The notes below the pieces were generated by a model. It was not told where the DNA came from. It made no database searches and saw only the letters and a program-made list of their open reading frames with translations. Below are positions 25,226-34,474 of a stretch of DNA of 64,000 nucleotides, one piece after another. Origin of the DNA: JAKZVK01 sp965248255. Its GTDB lineage: Bacteria; Acidobacteriota; Terriglobia; Bryobacterales; UBA6623. The stretch is taken from contig CBDFIW010000002.1 in assembly GCA_965248255.1 (NCBI GenBank), positions 992,001 to 1,056,000 on the forward strand, read 5' to 3'. Every line of letters starts with the position of its first letter. The first letter of the stretch is position 1. A program made the translations under genes and the position numbers.

Positions 25226-26746
25226 GTGACAACCCCTTACCGCATCGCCATCGGCAACATCTTCACCGAATCAAACGATCTCGCCGGCAACAAAACAACG
25301 CTAGCCGACTTCGAGCGCACCGAACTGCGCCGGGGCGCCGAGGTCCTCGAAGCCGACGACGGCGTGGTCGGCGGCGCGCTGAGCGTCTTACGCGAGCGGG
25401 ACGTGGAGATCATACCGACGCTCGTCACGAGCGCCTACCCTGGCGGCATCCTCACCGCCAATTGCTATCTCACGCTCAAGAACGAACTAGTGGACCGTCT
25501 CCGAGCCGCCCAGGCCGTTGACGGCGTGATCGCCCCGATGCATGGTGCGGCGGCGGTCGAGCGAACCGAACACTTAGACGGGGACCTCGACGGCGACCTA
25601 CTCGAAGCAATCCGGCAGACCATCGGACCGGACATCCCCCTGGTCGCCACCCTCGACTTGCACGCGCACGTCACCGAAAAGATGGTCCGAAACGCCAACG
25701 CCTTGTTGGCATGGGAGACCTACCCACACCGCGACAGCTTCACCACGGGCGCCCGCGGCGCGCAAATGCTGCTCGACATTCTTGACGGCAAAGTCCGGCC
25801 CGCGATGGCGCTGGCCAAGGTGCCCGTGCTCGTGAGCGCTTTCCACGGCCATACCGAACCACCTGGCCCCTTCGCCGACGTCATGCAATTCGCCAAGTCG
25901 CTCGAAGACCGACCCGAGGTGGCCTCCACCAGCGCGCTGCTCGTCCACGCGCAGCTCGACCAGCCCGACATGGGCGGCGGCGGGCTCGTCATAACCAACG
26001 GTGATCAAGAGCTGGCCACGCAACTCGCCGTCGAGATCGCTGAGATGTATTGGCACCGCCGCTTCGACCTTGAACCCACCGCCCTCCAACCCGCCGACGC
26101 CATCGCTGCGGGACGGAAGGTCGACGGCCCGGTCCTGCTGATCGAAACCGCGGACTGCGTCGGAGGCGGCGCCGCGGGCGACAGCGTGGCGACCCTGCGC
26201 GCGCTGTTGCAAACCGATCCGCCGGCACAGTCGCTCGCCATGGTGGTCGATCCCGAAGCGGCCGCCGCTTGCCGGGCCGCAGGCGTCAACAGCGCACTAA
26301 CCCTCAAGCTGGGGCACAAGGTCGACCCACGTTGGGGCCAACCGATCGAGGTGACCGGCCGCGTCGCAATGCTCACCGACGGACGCTTCGTCTACTCGGG
26401 CGGCATCTGGGGCGGGCAGTACGGCGAGATGGGTCCCTCCGCAAAGTTCGTCTCCGGCCCGGTCGAGATCCTGATCGCGACGCACCCGACCTATGATTGG
26501 GCCGACGAGCAATACCGCTCGATGGGCATGGACCCATCCGCCGCGAAATTCTTCGTGGCGAAGAACCCGATGAACTACCGCGTCGGCTACGGCGGCCGAT
26601 ACAAAGAGGCCTTCGTCCTCGACACCCCCGGCCCCACCACCGTCGTCCTCTCGAGCGTCGACCTCCCTAACTGGCACCGCCCGTACTTCCCCAAGGACCG
26701 CGAAATCCCTGGCCTCACCCCGACGGCTTACTGCAACCCAGGCTAG
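25226..26746 (+). CDS. M81 family metallopeptidase (MlrC/microcystinase C-like)
   Basis: A 506-residue protein of the MlrC family. Typical stretches are RIAIGNIFTESNDL at the N-terminus, GVIAPMHGAAAVERTEHLDGDLDGDLL, VATLDLHAHVTEKMV, AWETYPHRDSFTTG, TADCVGGGAAGDSV, and near the end LSSVDLPNWHRPYF. Characterised relatives cleave linearised microcystin peptides with a zinc centre, but most members are of unknown substrate, so the activity here is an open peptide or amide hydrolysis. There is no signal peptide. The GTG start has no strong ribosome site. The gene stands alone; the 190 bp after it hold only a small hairpin (CGCGGAC...GTCCGCG). Confidence 0.9.
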   Translation: MTTPYRIAIGNIFTESNDLAGNKTTLADFERTELRRGAEVLEADDGVVGGALSVLRERDVEIIPTLVTSAYPGGILTANCYLTLKNELVDRLRAAQAVDGVIAPMHGAAAVERTEHLDGDLDGDLLEAIRQTIGPDIPLVATLDLHAHVTEKMVRNANALLAWETYPHRDSFTTGARGAQMLLDILDGKVRPAMALAKVPVLVSAFHGHTEPPGPFADVMQFAKSLEDRPEVASTSALLVHAQLDQPDMGGGGLVITNGDQELATQLAVEIAEMYWHRRFDLEPTALQPADAIAAGRKVDGPVLLIETADCVGGGAAGDSVATLRALLQTDPPAQSLAMVVDPEAAAACRAAGVNSALTLKLGHKVDPRWGQPIEVTGRVAMLTDGRFVYSGGIWGGQYGEMGPSAKFVSGPVEILIATHPTYDWADEQYRSMGMDPSAAKFFVAKNPMNYRVGYGGRYKEAFVLDTPGPTTVVLSSVDLPNWHRPYFPKDREIPGLTPTAYCNPG

Positions 26747-26937
26747 CGAATCCGCGACCCGCCGCATCAGAACCGCGGACGGAAGTCCGCGGTCCGCACC
26801 TTCGAACGTCACCGGCAACTGCTCAGACGTAACCGACCGACCGCCCAGGAAACCGAGCCCGGAACGCCAGTGACGGATGCGCTGCCTCTGAGCCAACGGG
26901 TGGTGGATTTACCCCTCACTCGCGTTCGGGGCTCGGT

Positions 26938-29106
26938 TCAGGGGTTGCGATCCTCAAACTCGGCGAACCAGTTTTGAACGACCCGGATGGACTGCTGCGC
27001 CTCTTCCTCAGCCTCGATCGGCTCCCGAACCACAAAGCGCTGCCCGTCAGGGGTGACGTCGTAAGCAAGAGCGTTGACGTTGCTTCTGTTTTCGCCTTCG
27101 GTAGAGCTAACGGCCACACGGCGGCCGTCCGGCGAAAGCGCGAGATGCCGAATGCTGCTCTGTGGCTGACCGATTCTCCCCAGCTCATTCCCTGCGCGGT
27201 CACGCCACAGGAGTTCCCGCCCGCCTCCCACCGCACGAAGGTAGACCAATGTTCCGTCGTTTGAGACCGAGGGCATTCGAGTGTCCTGTGCGACCGGAAA
27301 AGGGTCTCCCGTCGCCTTCATTTCCTCAAGCGAGAAGGGCAATGCCCATACATCACCTGCTGGAAGCCGACTTTGACTTTGGTAGAGGATATGCCCGGTC
27401 GGGGAGTACAGCGGCCTCGCCCCCGATCCCAGCTCCTGTTGTCGCCCCGTTCCAAGATCGAGCACGTGGAAACTGAGTTCTTGACCGCTGCCATAAGCAA
27501 AGAAACCGCCGATAGAAAAGAGAAGCTTCCGCTGTCCCTCCAAGGGCAAGAAGTGCGGAAAATTGTAATACCCACCTCGCTTATCTTCTTCGTCGATGTC
27601 AACGGTCTTCGGGACGCCACCCTGAGAAGACACCTCAAACAAGCCTTCCCGGTTGCTGAAAACGATGGTGCTGCCGTCGGGGCTCCACGAGCATCCCGAC
27701 ATAGCGCTAGAAGTCGAAGCCTCGCACAGCGTCGTTACGGGGCCTCCCTGAAGCGAAGCCTTCTTGAGGTCCGTGCCGTCGAGGAAAGCAACGAACCGGC
27801 TGTCAGGAGAGATGCATGAGAGATAAAAGTTCCCGGCGCCTTCGAGGGGACGGACCTCGAACTGATCGAGATCGCGGACCCAAACGTTTCCGGTGTTGTC
27901 CTGAAACAATATCTGCTGACCGTTCGGCGTGATATTAGCGTTCCTGATCCCCGCTTCCACAGGTATGACAAGCTTTCGCAGCAGAACTTCTTGTGAAGCT
28001 CGGGGACTGCCAAGCCACAACGCGGCGAAGCCCACCGCGGCCAACTTCAACACCCCTAAGCCAATCTGCTGAAGACGCTGGTTGCGCGCGGCGGCACGAG
28101 CGGCTGATTCGGTGACAACCCGCACATCGACGACACGCTTCCTCTGAGTGTCCTCGGCGCGGTACACCACGCCCTCACCCGCTTCCTCCACGTCCTCGAT
28201 GACGCGGTACTTCGCCAAGGGGCCAGGTGTGGGCTGAGTTGAGGTGGCCGGACCTGCCGGCTCTGTCTTCAGGCTCGTCGACTTGGCCGACGACAGATTC
28301 TTCTGTAACGCACGCAGATCCACGCGCATGTCAGCAACGTGCTGGTAACGCTCTTCGGGCTTCTTCGCCAGGGCCTTGCCCACGGTTCGATCCAGCTCGG
28401 TGGGTAAACCCGTCCGACGCGCGGTCAACGGTTCCTGCGCTTCGTTGATGACCGAGTAGACGATCGCCTGCTCGTGTTCGTGGTCAAAGGGCGGCTTGCC
28501 CGCGATCATCTCGTAGAGCACCACCCCGACGCCCCAGATGTCGCCGCGCCGGTCCGTGGCCTCGCCCAAAGCTTGCTCCGGGGACATGTAAGCCGGGGTG
28601 CCGAGTGTCGTGCCGCTCTTGGTCAGCTTCGATCGTCCTGCCAGATGGGCCAACCCGAAGTCGGTGATCTTCACGCGGCCCTTCCGCGTCAGCATGATGT
28701 TTGCCGGCTTGATGTCGCGGTGGGTGACACCGTTCTCATGGGCCTCTTGGAGCCCCTCGCAAATCTGGACGGCGATATCCAGCGCTTCGTCGAGCTTTAG
28801 AGGACGCTCTTTGATTCTCTCGGCGAGGGTGGGGCCATCCACAAAAGCCATAGCTATGAACGTACGGCCATCGGAATCACCGATGTCATAGACCGCGGCG
28901 ATGTTGGGATGATCGAGAAGGGCGACGGCTTGGGCTTCCCGCAGGAAGCGCTGTTTCTCTTCCTCGTTACCAAGCTCCTGCAGCGAGAGGAACTTCAGCG
29001 CGACGGCGCGGCGCAGACGTGTGTCCTCGGCCTTATAGACAACGCCCATCTCGCCCTCACCGAGCTTTTCGGTGATTTTGTAGTGCGAAATGGTTTGGCC
29101 GATCAA
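26938..29106 (-). CDS. Membrane Ser/Thr protein kinase with PD40/TolB-like extracytoplasmic propeller
   Basis: A 722-residue receptor-like kinase. The kinase domain (1-270) has all key residues: GEGEMGVVY glycine loop, Lys38 in VALKFL, HRDIKPANIM (Asp131, Asn136), DFG at 149-151 and TPAYMSPEQ. Residues ~298-330 (AKYRVIEDVEEAGEGVVYRAEDTQ) look like a second, degenerate N-lobe that lacks the C-lobe. A single membrane segment (~352-368, LGVLKLAAVGFAALWLG) follows, then a beta-propeller of PD40-type repeats (CISPDSRFVAFLDG, SWSPDGSTIVFSN, LSPDGRRVAVSS) outside the membrane. It lies 81 bp downstream of the SUMF1-domain gene on the same strand, a likely two-gene unit. Substrates are unknown. Confidence 0.92.
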   Translation of the reverse strand: MIGQTISHYKITEKLGEGEMGVVYKAEDTRLRRAVALKFLSLQELGNEEEKQRFLREAQAVALLDHPNIAAVYDIGDSDGRTFIAMAFVDGPTLAERIKERPLKLDEALDIAVQICEGLQEAHENGVTHRDIKPANIMLTRKGRVKITDFGLAHLAGRSKLTKSGTTLGTPAYMSPEQALGEATDRRGDIWGVGVVLYEMIAGKPPFDHEHEQAIVYSVINEAQEPLTARRTGLPTELDRTVGKALAKKPEERYQHVADMRVDLRALQKNLSSAKSTSLKTEPAGPATSTQPTPGPLAKYRVIEDVEEAGEGVVYRAEDTQRKRVVDVRVVTESAARAAARNQRLQQIGLGVLKLAAVGFAALWLGSPRASQEVLLRKLVIPVEAGIRNANITPNGQQILFQDNTGNVWVRDLDQFEVRPLEGAGNFYLSCISPDSRFVAFLDGTDLKKASLQGGPVTTLCEASTSSAMSGCSWSPDGSTIVFSNREGLFEVSSQGGVPKTVDIDEEDKRGGYYNFPHFLPLEGQRKLLFSIGGFFAYGSGQELSFHVLDLGTGRQQELGSGARPLYSPTGHILYQSQSRLPAGDVWALPFSLEEMKATGDPFPVAQDTRMPSVSNDGTLVYLRAVGGGRELLWRDRAGNELGRIGQPQSSIRHLALSPDGRRVAVSSTEGENRSNVNALAYDVTPDGQRFVVREPIEAEEEAQQSIRVVQNWFAEFEDRNP

Positions 29107-29187
29107 AGGTGTGCTCCTTGGTGAGGCGATTTGTCGTTTGTTAGCGCGACTGTAGCGCCTAAAGGCAATCGATAAGCCGTGTGTCGG

Positions 29188-29925
29188 TCAGATTCTCTCA
29201 CAGGCTACTCGAAAACCATAGTCGGCGTATTCCAAATGCAGAGGGATGCTGCTTCGCGCCGCGCAACGGGAGATATTGATCTGATGCCGCCAGGCCCCGC
29301 CGCGCGACGCCCGACGCAGCCGTTCATTCGGGCCCATTGGATTCACCCGCGGCGACACGGCGTAGTAGTCTGGGTCATACCAGTCAGAGCACCACTCGTG
29401 CACGTTCTCGCACATATCGAAGAGGCCGTAGCCGTTCGGATCGGACTCTCCCACGCGCTCGGGCCCCTGCCGCCACCGCTCGGCGTAGCCGTCACGCTCG
29501 GTGACCGGCGCATCGCCCCACGGGTAGAGTTTCTCGGCTAGGCCGCCACGCGCAGCCCACTCCCACTGCGCTTCGGTGGGCAGCGAGAACGGCTCGCCGG
29601 TGTCGACGCGCAACCATTCACAGTACGTAGAAGCGTCGAACCAACTGACCGCCGTGACCGGTTGTTGCGGATGGTCGAAGTGTTCCTGATTACGAAAGCG
29701 CGTGGGCTTGCGGCCCGTCGCCCGGACGAACTCGTCATACTGCGCGTTGGTTACCTGGCAGCGACCCAGTCGAAACGCTCCGACCTCGACCTCGTGAACG
29801 GGTCTCTCCTCATCACGCCCGTCCGCTTGTCCCATCAAATAGACCCCTGCCGGGATTTCGACGAGGTTGGGGATCAGCGAGAGCTGGGTCCGAACCTGTT
29901 GAGACATTTTTTGCGAGGTTTCCAC
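29188..29925 (-). CDS. SUMF1/formylglycine-generating-enzyme-fold protein lacking the FGE cysteines
   Basis: A 245-residue cytoplasmic-looking protein with one SUMF1 (FGE-sulfatase) domain: LVEIPAGVYLMGQADGRDEERPVHEVEV, VTNAQYDEFVRATGR, PVTAVSWFDASTYCEWL, LPTEAQWEWAARGG, YPWG, NGYGLFDMCENVHEWCSDWYDPDYY and RGGAW...CAARS...YADYGFRVA. In bona fide aerobic FGE two cysteines lie between GGS(Y/W) and CAARS; here that part reads GGAWRHQINISRCAARS, so both catalytic positions are missing. Formylglycine formation is therefore unlikely; ligand binding or another oxidation is possible. It precedes the membrane kinase gene, an association seen in kinase-rich bacteria. Confidence 0.85.
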   Translation of the reverse strand: METSQKMSQQVRTQLSLIPNLVEIPAGVYLMGQADGRDEERPVHEVEVGAFRLGRCQVTNAQYDEFVRATGRKPTRFRNQEHFDHPQQPVTAVSWFDASTYCEWLRVDTGEPFSLPTEAQWEWAARGGLAEKLYPWGDAPVTERDGYAERWRQGPERVGESDPNGYGLFDMCENVHEWCSDWYDPDYYAVSPRVNPMGPNERLRRASRGGAWRHQINISRCAARSSIPLHLEYADYGFRVACERI

Positions 29926-29978
29926 GGGCTCCGCCTTGCCGTTTTCTGCGGGTGGGGTATGCGTTGGGATATTGCGAT

Positions 29979-29984
29979 TATAAT
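29979..29984 (+). promoter_or_regulatory. TATAAT hexamer, possible -10 of a leaderless GDPD mRNA
   Basis: A perfect TATAAT ends 6 bases before ATG 29991, and no ribosome-binding site precedes that ATG. Transcription from such a -10 would begin at about the ATG, giving a leaderless message. No -35 element is visible, so the call is tentative. Confidence 0.35.
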
Positions 29985-29990
29985 GATCGC

Positions 29991-30815
29991 ATGCTGACCC
30001 TACCTCGACTCTATCGTTGGGCGTTGCTCGCCGTCTCCGTGCCCGTTGTTACCTCGCTGTCGATCGCCCCCGCGGCGGAACACAAGACGAAAGTCTACGG
30101 CCATCGAGGCATGGTCCAACAGTATCCCGAGAACACCATGGCGGCCTTCAAGGCCTGCGTCGACCAGGGCATCAGCATCGAGTTGGACGTCTATCTCACC
30201 AAGGACCGAGTGCCGGTCGTCATCCACGACGCCACCGTCGATCGCACCACCAACGGCTCGGGCGAAGTGATGTCGATGACGCTGCGCGAGCTGAAGGCTC
30301 TCGACGCGGGCTCGTGGTACGACCCGAAGTTCAAGAAAGAGAAGATCCCTACCCTGGGGGAGGTCCTTGACATGATCTCCCGCCGCGACAAAGACAAAGA
30401 CACTTACATCGCCATCAACATGAAGAAACTCTCACGGGGCATCGAGGAAAAGATCGTCAGCCTGGCCGAGCGCTTCGATATGGTCGAGCGCGTCTTCAGC
30501 TTCGGGATGGACTCGCGTTCGACCGAGCGCTTCAAGATCGCCAGCGCCCGCTTCCCGGTTTCCGGCCGCGCTCGCAACCAGGAAGACGTCGAGACTGTAC
30601 TCCGCACGACCTACTTCGACTACATCTGGGTGACGCCGCGGCCACCCTACATGCCAACGCGAGAGACCGTGCAAACCGCAAGCGAGGGCCGCAAGCGAAT
30701 CCTGGTCTACATCCGCGAGAACGAACCCGGGCGCTGGAACGCCGCCCACGCCGCCGGCGTCGCCGCCATCGCCACCGACTACCCCGTCGAGGCGAAAAAG
30801 CTCCTCGGGCTGTAG
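29991..30815 (+). CDS. Exported glycerophosphodiester phosphodiesterase (GDPD family)
   Basis: Predicted to hydrolyse glycerophosphodiesters to glycerol-3-phosphate and an alcohol, outside the cytoplasm. From ATG 29991 the protein is 274 residues with a signal peptide (WALLAVSVPVVTSLSIAPAAE). Catalytic landmarks are YGHRGMVQQYPENTMAAF (His-Arg and Glu-Asn), IELDVYLTKD (Glu and Asp metal ligands) and VVIHDATVDRTTNG (second His). The C-terminal ATDYPVEAKKLLG is typical. An ATG at 29952 is in frame but adds residues unlike a signal peptide. Divergent from the SUMF1 gene, with about 65 bp between them. Confidence 0.88.
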   Translation: MLTLPRLYRWALLAVSVPVVTSLSIAPAAEHKTKVYGHRGMVQQYPENTMAAFKACVDQGISIELDVYLTKDRVPVVIHDATVDRTTNGSGEVMSMTLRELKALDAGSWYDPKFKKEKIPTLGEVLDMISRRDKDKDTYIAINMKKLSRGIEEKIVSLAERFDMVERVFSFGMDSRSTERFKIASARFPVSGRARNQEDVETVLRTTYFDYIWVTPRPPYMPTRETVQTASEGRKRILVYIRENEPGRWNAAHAAGVAAIATDYPVEAKKLLGL

Positions 30816-30838
30816 GAGGCCGGCGCACACGCTGCGCC

Positions 30839-32149
30839 CTACACGATGTCGCTGAGTTTCTTGTCGGCGGTCGGAAAAGCTCTGACGCCGGCTTGAAGGG
30901 CTTCATCAGCGACGGTCAGGTAGAGGTCACCGACGGTACCGGTCGTCTTGGTGTGCATGCCGGTCTTCAAACCGCCGGCGTGCCCGGCGACGATCATCGC
31001 CAGGCCGTTGTTCTTATGGGCGTTGGCTTCGGCATGCTCGTGAACGTAGACGAGCGCCGTGTGGTCGAGCAGCGTCCCGTCCCCTTCGGGCGTGGACTTC
31101 ATCTTGGCGACAAGATAAGCGAACTCTTCGACGTGCCAGCGGCAGATGTCACGCAGTATGCGCATGCCGCGCGGCGTCTCGACCCCGATGTGGGTATACT
31201 CGTGATGGCGCTGCGCCGTATGCCCGAGCCACGGGAAGCGTGACAACCCCTGGCACTTGCTGAGCATGTAGGACGCCACGCGTGTCTGACCCGACGCGAG
31301 CGCGTGCACCAGCAGGTCGCTCTGCAGCTTGGCAATGCGCGGCCAGTCGCGCATGTCGCCGCCCTCCGCCGGACGCTCCACCGGACGGCTGTACTCGGGC
31401 GGCAAGCTCGCAATCGAGCGCTCCAGGTCGCGCACCGAACTCAAATACTCGTCCAGCCGCACTTTGTCGCCCGCGCCTAACTCCGACTTCAATGACGAGG
31501 CGTCGTCACGCACGGCGTCGAGGATGCTCTTCTGGCGATCGATCCAGTGCTCTTCCTTCGAGCCGAACAGCCGGTCAAACAGCCGGTGCGGGATCATCTC
31601 GGGCGGCAGAGGCCGGTCGCGGTCCGCCCAGCTCATGTTGTTCTGGATGCTCTCGCCGAACGACTCCTGCGTGACGCCGACCTGCAGCGACCGGAAGCGC
31701 GAGTTCCGACCGATCTGGCGCGCGATCACCTGGTCGATCGACGGCCCGCCCGCGCCACGGCCCGTGAAGACCCGGCCCGAGAGCAACGCGCTCATCGACG
31801 GGTAATGGCTGTTTCCGGGTCCGGGCAGCCGCGCAGCGGGACTGTCAAGCCCAGTAACGATATGGATGTCTTTGCGGAACGGCGCCAGCGGCTTGAGGCA
31901 AGGCGTGAATTGATAGTCGGCGCCCGTCTCGGCGGGAACCCAATACTTTTCCGGGATGCCGTTGCCGTTGAACCAGAAGACGAAGCGTGACTCGATCGAC
32001 TTGTCCGCCAGCCTGCCCGCGGCGGCGTAGGCCGTCCCGTTCGAGTTGAACATCGCGTCGAGCGCCGGCAAGCCCACGCGCACCGCGGCTCCGGCGAGTC
32101 CCACTCCGCCCAGGAGCGTGCGCCGCGAAAGCGATCGACGAGTCGCCAT
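30839..32149 (-). CDS. DUF1552 family Tat-exported protein
   Basis: A 436-residue protein of the DUF1552 family, related in layout to DUF1501. The N-terminus has SRRTLLGGVGLAGAAVRVGLPALDAM, a Tat signal. Family landmarks include FVFWFNGNGIPEKYW, HIVTGLDSPAARLPGPGNSHY, LSGRVFTGRGAGGPSIDQVIARQIG and LVYVHEHAEANAHKNNGLAMIVAG. It starts 3 bp after the stop of the DUF1592 gene, so the two are almost certainly one operon, the common pairing for these families. Function is unknown; the cytochrome-containing partner suggests an extracytoplasmic redox complex. Confidence 0.9.
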   Translation of the reverse strand: MATRRSLSRRTLLGGVGLAGAAVRVGLPALDAMFNSNGTAYAAAGRLADKSIESRFVFWFNGNGIPEKYWVPAETGADYQFTPCLKPLAPFRKDIHIVTGLDSPAARLPGPGNSHYPSMSALLSGRVFTGRGAGGPSIDQVIARQIGRNSRFRSLQVGVTQESFGESIQNNMSWADRDRPLPPEMIPHRLFDRLFGSKEEHWIDRQKSILDAVRDDASSLKSELGAGDKVRLDEYLSSVRDLERSIASLPPEYSRPVERPAEGGDMRDWPRIAKLQSDLLVHALASGQTRVASYMLSKCQGLSRFPWLGHTAQRHHEYTHIGVETPRGMRILRDICRWHVEEFAYLVAKMKSTPEGDGTLLDHTALVYVHEHAEANAHKNNGLAMIVAGHAGGLKTGMHTKTTGTVGDLYLTVADEALQAGVRAFPTADKKLSDIV

Positions 32150-32152
32150 GGA

Positions 32153-34240
32153 TCAACTCGGCCCGCCCAGAAAAGACTCCGACGTGGCTATTGAGATTAT
32201 AAGCTCCTCGAAGCGAAAACGCGAGGTTTCAAAGCGCTCGACCGCGCGATCGATCGAGGGCCGGTCGCCCTCGGCTTCGGGACGGCCCAGGGCGTAGCGG
32301 AAGAGCTGCTTGACGACGCACTTCCGGCACCCTGGGTCGTCAGCCAGAATCCGCCCCAGCTCTCTTAGCGACGAAAACTCGCCTTTGTCGAACCCTTGAA
32401 CGTAGGCCGAGGTGTCGATCTTGAGCGCATACTCGGTCGGCTCCGTCTTCACCTTGCGCCGCTTTTCATCTTGCGTGGGGAAGATGGTGACCTTCTGCAT
32501 TTCGCGGAAGCGGCCGATAGCATCGAACTTCTCGAATCCGAACCCGATGGGGTCGATCAGGCGGTGGCAACCGACGCAGGCCTCGTTCGAAAGATGGACT
32601 TGCAGCCGCTCGCGAGTCGCCATCGGCTTCTCGTCCGTCAGAGGCGGCAGCGTACTATCGATGCCCGGCGGAGGCGGCGGAATCACCTGGCATAGGAAGT
32701 GCTCGCGAACGAACTTGCCGCGTTCGGTGGGCGACGTGTCGGCGGGCTTGCTGGTGACGGTCAGGAAGGTGGCCTGCCCGAGCAGGCCCGCTCGATCGGC
32801 TTCGGACGGGAAAGTAACGCGCTCGAACTCGCCGCCAGGTGCGGGCACGCCGTAAAGCTGCGCCAAGCTCGTGCTCAGGAAACCATAGTCGGCTCGAAAG
32901 ATATCCATGAAGTTGCGGTCGGCCCACGCCACATCATCAAAGAGCCGCCTGGTCTCTTCAAGCATCGCGCCCACCAGCTCGGCGCTGAACTCAGGGTAGA
33001 TGCGGCGGTCGCGTACGGTACTCTCGATGCGGTCAAAGCGCATCCACTGCTCCAGGAAGCCGTGCATGGCCTCCCGAGCGCGCGGGTCGCGCAACATCCG
33101 GCGCACGACCTGCTCAATGCCCTCCGGCGTGTCCAACTCGCCAGCCTCGGCGGCGTTGAGCAGGGCGTCGTCGGGCATCGTGTTCCAGAGGAAATACGAC
33201 AGCCGAGCCGCTGCCTGGTAGGGATCGGCTTTGCCGAACGACGGGCGCGCATAGAACAGGAACTTCGGCGACTGCAGCATCGTTTCGACGATGATCTGTG
33301 CGCCCGCCAGGAAGTCGTTCGCGCGTTCGGCCTCGCGGCCAAAGAGTCCTTCGTAACGGGCGAACTCGTTATTGGTCAGCGAACGCCGGAACGCCTTGCG
33401 CCCGAAGGCACCGATGAAGCGGCCGCGGCACGCAGCGTCGTCCGCCGACGCGGGACGGCATGGAACGAGGCGACGGTAGTCGCCTGTCTGAAAGGCAATG
33501 CGCGCAACGGTTTCCGCGGCCTGGTTGTAGGCCTCGGCGAGCAGCGGCGCGATGTTCTGCCCCTCGGCCTGATTGGTGAAACCGTGAACGAAGTCTTCTT
33601 TCGGGAATGCGTTCGCGGGACGGGTTTCATCGCCCAGCAAGTCGCGCACGGTGTTGTTGTACTGCTCGTGGGTGAGCCGACGGATCTGCACGCCGGTGAT
33701 CGGCTTGCGGCCCAGTTGGTCTCTCTCTTGCTGCGCGGCGTCGATGCGATCACCCGGCAGCCTCGTGAGGTAGTCGATCCAGGCGCGGAGCGTCCGCTCT
33801 TCGTCGCTGCCTTGGCGAATGCGCTCGCCGCCGGTGTGCTCGAGTCGGTTGGTGGGCTTGCGAAACAGGAGTGACTGCTCGGGCGCCTGGCGGTCGACGA
33901 ACTGGCCGAGGCTGAGACCGAACGACGTGATCTCCGCCTGGCCGGCGTCGTCCTTGGGGAACCGTAGCTGCGTGCGCGACGCAATCCCGTTGTCGCTGTG
34001 GCACATAGCGCATTGGGCCGCTTCCAAGATCGGGTACAGGTCGTCAAGGAAGGCCCGTTCGGTCGGGGTGGGCGTTTGGGAGGTGGTGGGGTTGCTGATG
34101 AGGCCGCACGCGAGGACGAGGGTCGGGAGGGCCAGTCTGAGGCTTAGGCTACGCTTCGAGCTGGGCCCAGGGAGGCTCGTGGCTGGACGATCGGCCAAGG
34201 TTCGTTCTAGTTGGCCCACCGCTAGCATCCTAACAGTCAT
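32153..34240 (-). CDS. DUF1592/DUF1588/DUF1585 exported multi-domain cytochrome-like protein
   Basis: A 695-residue protein. Near the N-terminus a hydrophobic segment (LALPTLVLACGLIS) is followed by a c-type heme site, AQCAMCHSDNGIAS. Then come the usual blocks of the family: LTHEQYNNTVRDLLGD (DUF1587), KAFRRSLTNNEFARYEGLF, a DUF1592 core (FLFYARPSFGKADPYQAAARLSYFLWNTMPDD), DUF1588 with ACVGCHRLIDPIGFGFEKFDAIGRFR (a second CxxCH) and a C-terminal DUF1585 (GFDKGEFSSLRELGRILADD...CVVKQLFRYALGR). The first ATG is 31 residues before the hydrophobic core, and an internal start is possible. Paired with DUF1552 downstream. Confidence 0.9.
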   Translation of the reverse strand: MTVRMLAVGQLERTLADRPATSLPGPSSKRSLSLRLALPTLVLACGLISNPTTSQTPTPTERAFLDDLYPILEAAQCAMCHSDNGIASRTQLRFPKDDAGQAEITSFGLSLGQFVDRQAPEQSLLFRKPTNRLEHTGGERIRQGSDEERTLRAWIDYLTRLPGDRIDAAQQERDQLGRKPITGVQIRRLTHEQYNNTVRDLLGDETRPANAFPKEDFVHGFTNQAEGQNIAPLLAEAYNQAAETVARIAFQTGDYRRLVPCRPASADDAACRGRFIGAFGRKAFRRSLTNNEFARYEGLFGREAERANDFLAGAQIIVETMLQSPKFLFYARPSFGKADPYQAAARLSYFLWNTMPDDALLNAAEAGELDTPEGIEQVVRRMLRDPRAREAMHGFLEQWMRFDRIESTVRDRRIYPEFSAELVGAMLEETRRLFDDVAWADRNFMDIFRADYGFLSTSLAQLYGVPAPGGEFERVTFPSEADRAGLLGQATFLTVTSKPADTSPTERGKFVREHFLCQVIPPPPPGIDSTLPPLTDEKPMATRERLQVHLSNEACVGCHRLIDPIGFGFEKFDAIGRFREMQKVTIFPTQDEKRRKVKTEPTEYALKIDTSAYVQGFDKGEFSSLRELGRILADDPGCRKCVVKQLFRYALGRPEAEGDRPSIDRAVERFETSRFRFEELIISIATSESFLGGPS

Positions 34241-34474
34241 GACGGAAGCCGGCGCGCCGGTCTGACGCCAAAACGACGGTCGCGTGAGAGGTGCATGAGT
34301 CGGGAGAGTGTCGACTCGGCAAGCTGCGAGCTTGCGCCACCGCTGGAGGGGCCAGAGACATTTGCCGCGTACCTCCAGGCCGCGTGACCCCGCCTGTGCT
34401 ACTCACACCGACGACTTGGTGATGCCTGGGTCTCATGGTGGAGGCCGCCGGGCCTCCAGGAAGCCAGGATGGTC

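Noticed and set aside
20318..34240. tRNA or small RNA genes in intergenic gaps
   Set aside because: Gaps were read for cloverleaf arms and conserved T-loop words on both strands; none was found.
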